A stretch of 64,000 nt of DNA from Paraspadella gotoi (lineage: Eukaryota; Chaetognatha): NCBI GenBank assembly GCA_051294375.1, contig CM119263.1:24529649-24593648 (forward strand), read 5' to 3'. The notes under the pieces were generated by a model. It was not told where the DNA came from and did no database searches. It saw nothing but the letters and a program-made list of their open reading frames with translations. Position 1 is the stretch's first letter, and every line of letters begins with the position of its first letter. Of the stretch, positions 35,772 to 48,720 are shown in pieces. The position numbers and the translations under genes are program-made.

Positions 35772-37863
35772 GATCTCGAACTTAATGACTCGGGGTCGCG
35801 GCGGCAGCGAAAATGTCAAGGATAATCATGTCGCGGTAAAAATCCATTTTCCGACCGATTGTCGCTCGGTTGGGGAGAGAGAAATTTTTTTTTTTTTTTG
35901 CATTTGCGGGAAGGAGGGAGGAGAAAGGAAGGGAGAAAAGGAAAAAAAAAGGAAATATTTTCATATCTCCCTGTTAAATTATTAGGCGGAATGGGAGAGG
36001 AAAATGGCTAAGAGAGCAAGAGAATTTTGGAAGATGCAATAAAATTATTTCAATTATTTCTCTAAATAAAAAAGCTTTAGTTTGATTTCTCGTTATCATC
36101 GTCCGTTCCACCCGGAGTGGTAAAGTTCCACCTCCGCTCGCCACGCCCTCCACGCCCGTCCCCCCCCCTGTCCCACCAAAGGACTGATCAAGTTTTTGTC
36201 CCAATTCTCAAATCGCGTTTTTTTTCCTCTCGTCTCGATTAATGAATCGAGGGAGCGAGACGCCCGCTTTTCACATTCCAGCGAAAATTTTAGAGAAATC
36301 CGTGGAGAGAATTTGAGGTGATTGCCGAAGGAAGGATGCCTCTGTGAGGGTAAACACGAGCGTCATTGCTGAGGGACCCAAAAAAGGTTACGAAATGTTA
36401 TCGCTTTAATAATATTGTTGAATATATTTTTGAATCTTATTCATTGCTAAATTTGCTATGTTTATTGTTTGTACATTAAATAAATAATTTATCCTACTTC
36501 TGACTTTTGACAATGAAAATATGTAATAAACATTGAGGTCAATGGACGCACACCCACGCAATTTTCTCGCTGATCCCACCATCTCAAGTTCTTCTTTTCT
36601 CCACCCCTCCATCCTTCCTCCTTCCACTTAACCCACCCTCTCCCCCCTTTCCTCAGCACCTGATGGTCATCGAGGGATGCCGTTCGTTTTTTTATTTTTT
36701 TTTTTTTTTTTTTTTGAGGGACTAAACTTCTCGGAGCGTTTGATGGCGTCGAGGATTAGTTCCGGCTTTTTGAAGAGATCGGGTCACCTCCGGCGGCCGG
36801 CGGCGGAGGCGGCGGCGGAAGCGGGAGTGGCAGCGACAGCGGCGGCCCGATGACCCCGGATCGTTTCCACTCCGAAGTTAAGACCGGATTTTTTTTTTTA
36901 AAGAGGTCACGGGTTAAAGTGGAGAAGGAATTCGAGAGGGCGAGGGGGGCGTGACCCGATAACTCGAAGAGGAAACGAAATGAAAATAAAATCGTCCGTC
37001 ACACGAACATAATTTTTAAAAAAGTTCATGCTTCAAATATAAAAAGACTATGCGTACAAATTTAGCATCGTGATCATCATCGTTATCATCAGCATCTTAG
37101 TCATCATCACTACGCTAAAAAGATGCCTTCTTAGAAGTGATCATCAATATCTAAAGCATCCCTTCCCATCACCGGCATCACTCGTCAACACCGCTTCATT
37201 ATCACTCCTCCAGCGCATCGCGCCACTCCACTCCGGCACCCCCGCAGACCGAAACGGCGCCGTGGCCTGGGTCGTGGAGCGATTCGGATAATGGTCCTTT
37301 CAGCGCGCGTTATGTTAATGAGGAAATAAAATCAGAATCTTTGGGGAGCGGAACTCTTTTCTCTCTTTTTTTTTTTCGCGTCTGAATTTTCATCCGCGCA
37401 GATTACGAGGAGAGTTACTATATACAATACATACGGTGGGGTTAGATTATGGAGCGAGAAACCTTAAATAGCACCTTAAATAAATATATATATGTATATA
37501 GTATATATATATAGTAAAATAATCGATCTTGAATTTTCAACTGATTACTACTTCACTTTCTTCTGGAAAAAAATTTTTAAAACATTTTCTGCCACGTATA
37601 TTCTAATGTTAAATCTGAACCAAAAAACGTTTAGTAGATTGAATAAAAGAAACGCTGATTGATGGATTGCTTGGTCAATGATTGGCGCTTTTTAACCTTG
37701 ATCTTTCTAAACGGAAAAACGAGGACATTATGAACGGGCGGCCATTCTTGATTTTTTTTGGATGTCGCGAGGAATCAGAACCTCGTTTTCCGCAATTTTA
37801 GGCGTCACCCGGTGTAAAACGATTGATCGCCCAAGACTGATGAACCGATTTTTTACCTCGATA

Positions 37864-37916
37864 AAGACGACCGACCGATAGACCGACCGACCGATAGACC
37901 GACCGACCGACCGAAG
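37864..37916. repeat. GACC-based tandem repeat with GATA interruptions
   Basis: (GACC)n broken by GATA at regular intervals. A related GACC-rich patch occurs at 57520–57595. Confidence 0.8.
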
Positions 37917-38855
37917 GAACGAGACTTCCCCGAGTCAGCACCCGAAATGATCTCCACATTAACTCTCTCTCCTTCTCTCTCAAACTTCTGCTCTCAACCT
38001 TAATTTCTAACCAATATTTCAAGGAGTTTCTCGCCCACTTCGTCATTTCCGTCACATTTCCTTTTTTTTTTCTCTCCCTTCGGAATTTCTCGCTTTTTTT
38101 ACTCGCTTTACTCACTTTTCTAACTCCTTACTTACTTTTCCGTACTTAGTTTCATTTTTCCGATTCACAATTTTAGCTACTTTTTATACTTTTTTGGTTG
38201 TTTTTTCAATATTTCTCAGTACTCCTGTACATTGTACATATTTTCAATTGAAATTTACATACTACTTTCAATTTTCTTTTTTTATTTTTTTTCAAACCTT
38301 TGTTTTTTCCTATTGATAAAAAAGCCACGTTGGGCATAATGGATTATTCATATATAAAAGCAAAGCACAATAAATTGTCAATAAATTTGAGAATTGACGT
38401 TAATTAATTGATCCAGCGTTCTCTTCTTCTCGCCCGTTTCATGAGAGTAGAAAAAAGAAAAGCCAAGAAAGGCAAACCATAACTTGGCATAAGGTCTGTC
38501 AGATCAATTTGCTGGTCCATTACCTGCGTGCTAATCAATATTTAGTTTAAAAACATGATTCCCGAAATTTTAAAAGCGTGAATCTGCTTCCATAAATGAA
38601 TAGATGGTTGTGAACGACCTCTCCAAAAGGCGAATCCCCTTGATCTTGGAATGCCCTCCCCCCGCGCCACCCTCAACACTCCCGCTTCGCTCCTTCGCCT
38701 CCACAAAAAATAAATAAACTTTCTTTTTTTTTCAATTTTTTGAGAGGAAAATCCGCAAAGTAAATAAATTGTGATTAAGTGCTCGGCGTTTCGTCATCTG
38801 TCTCATTAGAGGGCGACGATATAATCTCCCTCATATGGAATTGTGTAATGGGTAG

Positions 38856-38975
38856 AGAAGAGAGAGAGAGTGAGAGAGAGAGAGGAGAGAGAGAGAGGAG
38901 AGAGAGAGAGGAGAGAGAGAGAGCGGAGAGAGAGAGGGAGGGAGAAAGAGAGAGAGAGAGAGGAGAGGAGAGGAG

Positions 38976-39014
<39 letters not shown>
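38856..39014. repeat. (GA)n interrupted
   Basis: GA dinucleotides with regular GAGG interruptions giving a loose 12–14-bp periodicity. Confidence 0.9.
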
Positions 39015-39017
<3 letters not shown>

Positions 39018-39840
39018 AGAAGAGAATTATGATAACTCTAATAACGGGAGTGTAAGCAAGCGAGACCCACGAGCCAGAAGAAAATAAAGAGAAAACTAAG
39101 AAACGAGGAGAGAGATGGAGAGAGAGAGAGAGACTAAAAATGCTAAAAGATAGATAAAAAAAATAGAGAAAGGGCAAGCCGAGCCGGAGCCCTCTCTCTC
39201 GACCCCGTTGCCCGCTCGTCAGTCTCGTTTCATCTTTTCCCTCTCCCCCGTTTATGTTAAGTATCCATAGGAACTGGAGGATGACGATATTCATACCGAG
39301 GGACGATCGCTCGCGACTCTCACCAATTTTCCACAAGAGACGAAGAAGAATCACGGAGTGAATCATTAAGTCGAGCGGTGAAGAGAGATGTGGTGGGGGG
39401 GCGGGGTGAAGGGGGAGAGCTTATTGTGAATTGTTTTGAGGAAAGTTGAGTATTGGGGTTGGTGAACTATCAAGAAAAGAGAGCGACTATTGCACGAGTA
39501 GTGAAGCTAATCGATTCACATTAGAAAAAACATTTTCAACATAAATCGATAAAATTATTGGGAAGGGGTCAACTTTTAACGAGAAGTGAAATTTTAGTGA
39601 TGCGAAATTAAGTGTTATCAAACCTTTCGAAATTTTGCGATCCTTTCGATGTTATTCCCCTAAAGTTAAAAGAGCTGAAGAGAGAAGACTGTGAATGCGA
39701 CCTGTCGATGAATCTTATGAATAGCAATCGAGTTTTGACTATGAATGTAACGAGACGGTTATTGTAGCGTTGCGACGAGGAGGCGAGGGACGAATTACGC
39801 CGTCGGGCGAGAAAAGGAGTTCGACTGGACGGAGGGATTT

Positions 39841-39845
<5 letters not shown>

Positions 39846-39903
<58 letters not shown>

Positions 39904-39910
39904 CGAGAGC
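39846..39910. repeat. (GA)n
   Basis: Pure GA for about 50 bases, then AAAGAGAGCGAGAGCGA. Confidence 0.9.
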
Positions 39911-40205
39911 GATGAATATTCCTCTCTGTCTCCCTCAGGTTCCTTCCTTTCCTCCTTTAGTCTCATCGATGTTTTCATTAAGTGTATGTACGAGCGAACG
40001 AGTAATTTAGTGTGCATAGTAATTGGTAATTTGCTTTAGATAGGCATACTTGCATTGTAATAAATAGTTGCCCAACTTTTTTTTTCTTTCAAAGGCATCC
40101 ACCATTCCACGATCACAATTCCACATCATTTTTCTCGTCCTCTTACTTCCTCTCCTACTCTTTCTCCCTCTTCCCGTCCAGGTCGTCGTAAAGTTATTAA
40201 AAACG

Positions 40206-40228
40206 CTAGAGAGAGAGAGAGAGAAGAC

Positions 40229-40304
<76 letters not shown>
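40206..40304. repeat. (GA)n interrupted
   Basis: GA run with single GACG and GACA interruptions. Confidence 0.9.
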
Positions 40305-40308
<4 letters not shown>

Positions 40309-41290
40309 CTTATTTTGCGAAGCCGAACGTCAAGGTGAAGCTTTGAAGTAAATAGAGCGGAACTTTTCTTTCTTCTGTGTGTCAGTGTGTGTGTGTCTTT
40401 CCTTCTCTCGCTCAATCCTTTTTCGTTCTTCGTCTTCCCAAATTTTCTGGTTTTTTTTCTTTTCTTTTCTTAGTTTGAATTAAATATTCAGTAATTCACT
40501 TGTTTTCGCTCGATCAAAAACGTATTATTTGTCGAGGTCTCCTGTCAAATTCTATTCCATTAACGTCTTTATTTAATCATCGTAATTTAATTCCAAAAAG
40601 TCTCATTCTCCAGGAAACTTACCTTTTCTAAAAATGACCTCACCCTTCTCAACTGACCCATGAACTTCCCTTTGTGATCACTTTCCCCCCCCACTTTAGC
40701 CAATCTTCGTCCAACAGATTAAAGGCTTCTTCACTCACTTTTTACTTCAGCATTTTCCCACTTACCCATATTTTTTCCCTCAGCTGGCGTCGCTCCCAAC
40801 CCGGGCTCCTCCTCCACCGGGTCCTCACCCTCGCCCTTACCCTTACCCCTTACAGGCTTCTCCTCCCCCTCGCACTTACCCATCTTCTCGAGAGAAACTC
40901 ACCGGAAACGTCGTTCGGGCAGAATTTTCGCCTGGTTGAACGTTGAATTTCTTTACGGTCCCGACACCCGGCGCCGAAGGACGACGCCGACAGACGACGC
41001 CGCCGCTCCCATACCCGCCGCTACCGTGGCCGCTGCCGACGCCGCCGCCCCGCCCCCTATCGTAAAAATAACCGTCCGTAGAAGGGCGAGGTCGTCCGCT
41101 TGATCGTAGAAGCGCTGGTGATATTGAGATGTGAATTGTGAAGAATGAGATTTCGGTGAGGGGGAAGTTTCTAAGACCCAGTGATTCTCCAAGGGTCACT
41201 TGAGAAAACTTTCTACGATGGGCCGTTGGATCTTGGTCGGTTGTTCAAGGCATATAAGTTGAAAGTCGAAAGTTGTTGTTCTTATTATTA

Positions 41291-41455
41291 CAATAAAATT
41301 GGTACAAGCAATTTAAAAATTATCCTTTCATTGAATAAAAAAGCTATCTTGCCCCCGACCTATTGCAGGCTGTGGTGGGTAATGTCTTACATCCCTCTTA
41401 CAAGATAATAGCAGGGCCTGCAGTGCCTGCAGGGCCTGCCAACTTTCAATCAATT
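41291..41455 (+). repeat. Interspersed repeat family, copy 4
   Basis: Shares AAATTGGTACAAGCAAT, AAGCTATCTTGCCCC, ATCCCTCTTACAAGATAAT and CTTTCAATCAA in the same order as copy 1, with extra CCTGCAGGG-type repeats in the middle. Confidence 0.7.
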
Positions 41456-41728
41456 CGTCTTTGACTTGAAAAAAGCTTTGAGCAGCGATCGTGTTGAATG
41501 CCCTCCTCAAGAGTGCCCTCTGTCGGCTTGAGAAAGGCGAAATAGCCGTTCGTTTGAGCTTCATTTGAAGGATGATAATTAGGTAGGCGTGGCAAGTTTT
41601 CCCTGATGGTTGCGGCCAGATTGGGGATGGGGAAAAGATGGTCTATGGTTGTTAGACGACCGTGGAATGAGTCTTAGAAGCATAAGATAATAAAGTATTT
41701 AGTTAATGAGTCTGTTTACACTCATGCT

Positions 41729-41778
41729 TGTTCACTGTTCAGTGTTCACTGTTCATTGTTCAGTGTTCAGTGTTCACA
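41729..41778. repeat. Heptanucleotide repeat (TGTTCAC/TGTTCAG)
   Basis: Seven-base units TGTTCAC, TGTTCAG and TGTTCAT in tandem, about seven copies. CACTG and CAGTG in neighbouring units allow short self-pairing. Confidence 0.85.
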
Positions 41779-44697
41779 GCCTCTGACATAATCCTCTCTT
41801 CATTTTCAAATCTCGTCAAAATCGCTCGTCTTCACAAATCACAACCACCTCACCCGACCTTACCCGAGCAACCCACTCTTTTATTCCACTAAAGAAGAAA
41901 AAAAACGAAAACTCGATGATTGGGTGAACATCTTCTTCGTCTTCCTCCCCCTCCTCTTCCTCATCTTCTTCCTCTCCCCATGGATAATAGATTTTTACTC
42001 AGCCACCTAATGGCTTGACGCTTCCGCTCCGCCGGCCGCCGCCGTCGCCGCCGAAGCTGCAGTCGTCATAGCGACGACCAGGGCTCCGCAGCAGCCGCCA
42101 TAACTACCTGACGCTGTTACGGTTGTTAACGGCGGTCGGTGACGGCGGCGGGGGCGGTGGCGGCGACGGCTTCGGAGAGAGAGAGAGGTGGGGGGAAAGG
42201 CATCGTGTGATGACAAGCGTTTTATGACAGGATTTAGCGGGAGACACGAGGAGAAACGAGGACGGAGGGAGGAAAGGAAAGAATGGGACTCGGGTTAATG
42301 GCGAAAAAATTGAGTTTTATCTGCCGGAGAGTTTCTATCTCTACTCTTCTCTACTCTCTCTCTCTCTTCTCTCTCCTCTCTCGTTCTTTATGTCTTCCAT
42401 CTTACCATATTTCTACTTTTATAAACCTCTATCAACTATTTTACTTGAACGATGATTGCGCGGCAAGGATACCTCTTCTTCTCCCTATCATCTCATCATC
42501 TTTTCATTTCCTTACTTTCCTCTTCACTCTCCTCCTCGTCTCACTTCCTTTTCCTTTCCCTCACTTACTTCTCTTATACTCTCATTACCAGTGTTTACGA
42601 CTTTTATTGTTGAATTCTATATATAGATCTGCTACTCATACCTTATATCATCTCCATTATCACTCTCAATAACTCTCTTCTATCTCTATCTCTCTTCCTT
42701 CTCTCATCTACTCTCTCCTCTCCACTCTCTCCTTCTCCCTCTTTACTCTCTACTCTATTACTCTCATTCTATCTACTATATTACAATACTAATAGGCAGT
42801 CTCATTGTCCTCAATCTCCTCTGTGCTCTATCAATATACCTCTTCTCTCTCACATCTATATACTACACTCTCTAACTTTCATTCTTCATATATCTTCTCT
42901 CTTTCCTTCTACTCTACTCTCTATCATTATTACTGCTATCTCAAATACTTCCTCTATACACTCCTCAACATCTCTTATACATTACACTCTCCTTTCCTAC
43001 TCTTCATCCTCTCTCTCTCTTCCTCTTCTCCTCTCCACTCATACCACATCATACTAACTCACTCTCTCTCTCACTCATATCTGCCATCTACTTCTCTACC
43101 TCCGTACTCGCACAAAATCGGAAAATGTGATATACTTATAAAAATACTATCTCTATTNNNNNNNNNNNNNNNNNNNNNNNNNTTTAAATTGTTAACTTTA
43201 TCTCTTTCTTTTTTACTTATTTTTCTTTTATCTTCTTACATTTCCCCTTTCTTTCCCTTTCTATCATNNNNNNNNNNNNNNNNNNNNNNNNNNNNNNNNN
43301 NNNNNNNNNNNNNNNNNNNNNNNNNNNNNNNNNNNNNNNNNNNNNNNNNNNNNNNNNNNNNNNNNNNNNNNNNNNNNNNNNNNNNNNNNNNNNNNNNNNN
43401 NNNNNNNNNNNNNNNNNNNNNNNNNNNNNNNNNNNNNNNNNNNNNNNNNNNNNNNNNNNNNNNNNNNNNNNNNNNNNNNNNNNNNNNNNNNNNNNNNNNN
43501 NNNNNNNNNNNNNNNNNNNNNNNNNTCCTCCTCCTCTCGAATTATCATCTTGTTATGGTTTCCCCGAGCATAAAGACCTTTGAATTCAATCCGTGGGGAT
43601 TTCTCTTCTTTTTCTTCTTCCCCTTTTTTTTCCATATTCCATTCTTTTTTTTTCTCGAATTCGGATGGAGTGAGAGAGAGATGGAGGGATGGTGAGAGGG
43701 ATCGGCTGGGATCGCCCTCAAAACGAATTCCCCAGCCTCTCGCTATTTTTACTGATTCTTTTTCCAAATGTCTTTTGAAAAAGTGGGACAGAGCGAGAAG
43801 GAAAAACGAATTGTGGAAACGTAACTCGGTACTCACATAGCGATCCCTCGTCCATCTATACATTTCATCGTCACAAAACGATGCCGAGAATGCCGCTGAT
43901 ACCGAAAATACCGTGAATTTCGAAGAGAAATTCCACTCGAGTCCCGAATATTTTCGACGATTTTCCCGTGAATCGCAGGAGAGAAAAAAAAAATCTCTTG
44001 ATTTCACGAATTTGAATTTTCCATCAAAGTTTCGACGCCGACTTCCGTCGACCGTGACCAAAACCGGGAGGGTTGAGAGGCCGTGGCGAGTGCTACGGCC
44101 GTGGCATTCGCGGCCGTGGCACCCATCCCATCATCTTCGGTCGGGCGGACGATGATTAGGACACGAAGGTGATTTAGAGAACAAGCGAAGATTGAGAATG
44201 AGGACCCGTGGGGGCCGTTGAAATATGAGATGAGAGGATGGGGTGAGTCGCTTGTGGGTGGCCAGGAGTCCTGGCCACGTGGAAGGGTTTAAAAATTACG
44301 AGAGAGATACGTTGAAGAATTTCAAAACGATGTAAATGCCATTAAGACAAGATGGTAAGATTCATAGATGTTGTTTCTTTGTTCTTGATTTACTCATAGG
44401 AAATAAAAAAAAAGAATTTATGAAGAATTAAAGAAAACACTGTCTTTTAAGTATTACTATTACTGATTTCTTCCAATGAGCAAAAAAGAATGATATCTCA
44501 CTAAACTGAAAAACAAAATAAAATACGTAGGTAAGACACGAATACAATAATACAGTAAAATATTAACTTGAGGGTACAGGACTAAACGTTTTCGGAGAAA
44601 ATTTGTCGCTTCTTTCTTAGGAAAACTGGGAGTGATATTATCCTGAGAAAAGTATGAACTGGGGATCCAAATTTCCGAAGATGCGAAGGACAATTGT

Positions 44698-45094
44698 AAG
44701 ATGTTAAAGAAGGAAAAGAGTAAGATATTAAAGAAGGAAAAGAGTAAGATGTTAAAGAAGTAAAAGAGTAAGATGTTAAAGAAGGAAAAGAGTAAGATGT
44801 TAAAGAAGGAAAAGAGTAAGATGTTAAAGAAGGAAAAGAGTAAGATGTTAAAGAAGGAAAAGAGTAAGATGTTAAAGAAGGAAAAGAGTAAGATGTTAAA
44901 GAAGGAAAAGAGTAAAGTGTTAAAGAAGGAAAAGAGTAAGCAGTTAAAGAAGGAAAAGAGTAAGATGTTAAAGAAGGAAAAGAGTAAGATGTTAAAGAAG
45001 GAATAGAGTAAGATGTTAAAGAAGGAAAAGAGTAAGATGTTAAAGAAGGAAAAGAGTAAGATGTTAAAGAAGGAAAAGAGTAAAATGTTAAAGA
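44698..45094. repeat. 24-bp minisatellite, about 16 copies
   Basis: The unit ATGTTAAAGAAGGAAAAGAG plus TAAG repeats almost exactly. Because 24 is a multiple of three, all frames stay open: plus strand (MLKKEKSK)n, minus strand (FFNILLFS)n. One copy carries an in-frame stop (near 44761), another (near 45003) also stops. No splice sites or conserved flanks, so not called coding. Confidence 0.9.
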
Positions 45095-47225
45095 GACGAC
45101 GCCGTGTTTTATGGAAAAGAAGAAAGATTAAAAAAAAAAAACGAGAAGAGAAGAAAGAGGAGAAGAAAGATGTTGAAGAGGAGGAAGCGAAAAAAGGAAT
45201 CGTTCTACTTTCTCGAGAGATTGAGATGCGACGAAGAGAAAGAAAAAATTGAATCAATCGTCGAGAGACAGAGACGTCGCTTTCTTACCCTATCTTTATC
45301 TCCCTCGCACCCTCGTCCTTTGCCGCTCCTTTTGCCCCCGACGGCACACGGGAGCCCGTGACGATTTCCGAGTCTTCCGTCAACCCTCTTCAGTCTTCAC
45401 TCTCCCGCCCTCGGAGCCCTCGCCTCATCCGATCCTTCGCGTCCCCGGAGGCGAATCGAGGAAGCGCGAAGGTCGCAACCCTTTCGCGGCCGAAGAAACA
45501 ACCACGCCTCGCCGCTTTTAGGCTCTGGCGCTGCGCCGGCGCGTCAGCATCGGCCGCGCCGACGCGTCAGCATCGTCCGTTAAAAAATCAAAAATATCTT
45601 CTTTACTCTGGGTCAAATTGTTGTTTTTTTTTAATATAAATTAAAATATTATATTTCTAACGTTTAAATAAGCTAATCTTCATTTTATTTTTAAAACATC
45701 AAACCCTTTGCCTGATTCTCCTAACAAATCTTTACATAAATCCACCAACAAAATCATTATCCAAATTCTGCATATAAATCTTTATCTAAATCCTTGTCTA
45801 AATCCTGCGACGAAATCAATGTCCGAATTCTCCAAAAGAATCTTTGTTTAAATCCCGCAACAAAATCTTTGTCCGAAGTCCATCTCGGGTTCTAATGCTT
45901 CCTTTTTGTTGCCACTTGAGACCGACCGTAATCCACGTCGACGGAATATAAAAAAATGGCGAAGAGATTCCCTATTTCTTTTCTTTATCTCTCTTTCTCT
46001 CTCTCTCTCTCTCTCTTCTCTTTCTCTCTCTCGTCTCTCTCTCTCTCTCTCTCTCTCCCCGTCTCTCTCTCTGCTCGCCTCTCCCCTCTTCTTTAAAAAT
46101 CTTTTTTTTCTTCCTTTTATCGAATCGAATTTCCTTGGGCGGGAAACCCCCTCACACGCTTGACCCGGGCTTAACCTCATATTTTGCGAAGAAAAAAAAA
46201 CGCAAAATGAAAAAAAAAACTTTGATTCGCCCCTCACCTCTAGGGGTAAAGTATGCATTATACTCATAGTCATTGTTGAAATGTATAGTACTGAAAGAGT
46301 TAACTAACGACACTTTACAACGGTTAAAAATAAACGTTTGTCAATTTTTAATTTTTCAATCGAGAGGCGCTCTTTAATTTTTACTTTCTTCTTTCAATCC
46401 TAACTATTTTTTGCTTCGATTTTCGTCTTTTCTCTCTCCGTTCACAGTTCGCAATCTTCACCCCATCTCCCCACTCCGCCTCTTCCTCGCGACGCGGCTT
46501 GACTCGCAAACCCTCGGAGCAATAACGCGGAATCCGAGGTCGAAAAAAGAGTCAAAACAATGATTTTGATTAATATTGCGCCGATGCTCGGGGGAGCGCC
46601 GCCCCTCGCCGCCTTTCCCGCCTTCGTCTACGTGCCAACGCGGCAGCAAGAAAGCGCACACGCGACAGGGTAAACGTGCATTGCGCACGCAGTCGCTTAG
46701 TGGAGTGTTTGCATCTGGAGGGTGCTATTTTGTTTAGTCTTGCACGTCTCATTCTTCTCATCATTCCTCTCATTCCCTCGTCCGTCGACCTCATCGTTCT
46801 CTCTATCGCGTCTCGTCTCGTTCTCTCTCTCTCTCTCCTACTCTCGTACTCTCTCCTTCGTGCTCTCTCTCTCTTTTTTCTCCACGTCTCTCCGCTCTCG
46901 ATCTCTATCTCCTCTCTTGCTCTCTCTCTCTCGCATGCCATCTCTCAATCGCCAAGCTTTTCCTTTCTTTTTCCATCTCCCCTTTCCGCCTCGACCGCTC
47001 AAGAAGCGAATTCATTTCGAAAATACAAAAATAAAGATCGAATCAAAGAACATATCTTTTCCAGAGTGACTCTGGCTCTTGCATCGCTCGCGCGCCCGTG
47101 CGTCACGTCTTTTCTCCAATCACAACGCGCCGAGAGGATTTCATATGGAAGAAGAAACCAGTTTCGCAAGAGAAGAGAGAGGAAGAGACCAGAGAGAGAG
47201 AGAGAGAGGAGAGAGCAGAATGTTC

Positions 47226-47277
<52 letters not shown>

Positions 47278-48686
47278 GATGACANNNNNNNNNNNNNNNN
47301 NNNNNNNNNCATAAACCAATTTCGAGATACACTCCTTCCACCGGCATAAAAGCCCCGATAAATAATATTTCGATGCCCCGAGGAAAACCCGGGCGACGGA
47401 AGACGCGAAGACGCAATAACTTTTCCCGGTTTGTGAAGGGGGGGNNNNNNNNNNNNNNNNNNNNNNNNNNNNNNNNNNNNNNNNNNNNNNNNNNNNNNNN
47501 NNNNNNNNNNNNNNNNNNNNNNNNNNNNNNNNNNNNNNNNNNNNNNNNNNNNNNNNNGTAAAAAGGGGAGGGAGAGCAGAGAGGTGAAATGCGTTGGAAT
47601 GTAAGGAGTCAATTGATACTTTTTTCTTTTCACTTTAGATGTTGAATAAGAACTCTGTAGAACAACGAATAAAGAACAACGAACTCTGTAAAACGACGAC
47701 GACGATAAAAATGAAAGGGTAAATCAAATAGTAGAACATAGAAGAAAATAAAAAGATTACAATTTATGTTTACAAACAGAATTGAAGAAAAATCTTTTAA
47801 AAAAAGCACAAATTGTTTTAGAAACGGCTCAACTTTTACTATACTACAAAGTACATACTACATACAACTTACTATACGACGTCGTCGTCATCGTCGTCCT
47901 CATAGTCGCCGTCGTCGTCGTCGATTCAGCCAGTGATGAAAACCGCCATTGATTTTGATACCAGGACATTTTTGAGGAGCTGACGACGTCGTAAAATACG
48001 CCAGCGGCGATGACGACAACGACGCCGTTAAATCTTCCATCAACCGCGGCGTCGAATAACTGGCGACGCCTCCTTATTTTTCGGCGGAACTCGTTTTTTC
48101 TCGGCGCCGAAGACGACGACGACGACGACGCGTATAAAGACGATGGAGACGATGTCGAAGACGACGACAAAAAAAGCGTTTTGGATGGGAATTGGGAAGA
48201 AAGATACTTAACTTCCACGAGCGCCCTCTCTCTTAAGGAAAAAAAAATTATCAATATGAATTCATGTTCTGATTTTTGATTGATCGATTGATCGATTGAT
48301 ACGTCTATTTTCAGACACTTTCGGGGTTCGAAAGAAAAGATGGCGTTTCATTGACGACCTTGGCAAAATCGTTCAGGTCATCGTTGTCGTCTTCGTCGCT
48401 GCCTTCGTCGTCTTCGTCGTCATCTTCGAGAAATTTCTCAGTGGAGTAAGAGACAGGTAAATAACCCGTTAGCCAAAGGACAGGTAAACAAATAGGTGGC
48501 AAAACTGTCGAATGATCCACGATGACCCGAGAGAAAGAAAGCTCGTCCTCTGAAAAAAAAATGGATTTTTGAGTGCGCTCTCAGCCCGAGCACGTAATCC
48601 ATGCGTGTACGGGAAAGAAGGCGCGTGCGCGAAAGACCGAAGAATTTATGGAATTTCCTCTCTAAAAAAGATAAGATGGAGTCGGT

Positions 48687-48720
<34 letters not shown>

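Noticed and set aside
36459-36535. Possible sixth copy of the interspersed repeat
   Set aside because: Only about 40 bases resemble the R segment (AAATAAATAATTTATCCTACTTCTGACTTT-like region), too diverged to call.
37860-37920. Regularly spaced GACC/GATA units, considered as a CRISPR-like array
   Set aside because: Units are 4–12 bp with no unique spacers; simple tandem repeat in a eukaryotic genome.
43840-44061. Possible minus-strand exon ending at CGCTAT|GTGAGT
   Set aside because: A good donor, but no convincing acceptor and the encoded sequence (poly-Phe/Ser) is unlike a conserved protein.
44460-45257. Long minus-strand frame rich in Phe-Ser-Ile-Leu
   Set aside because: It is the translation of a 24-bp minisatellite whose length keeps all frames open; no splice signals or non-repeat domain.
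48311-48520. Minus-strand frame with acidic block (EDDDEDDEGSDEDDNDD)
   Set aside because: Imperfect (GAC)n tract read in the Asp frame; flanks show no clear start, acceptor or conserved sequence.
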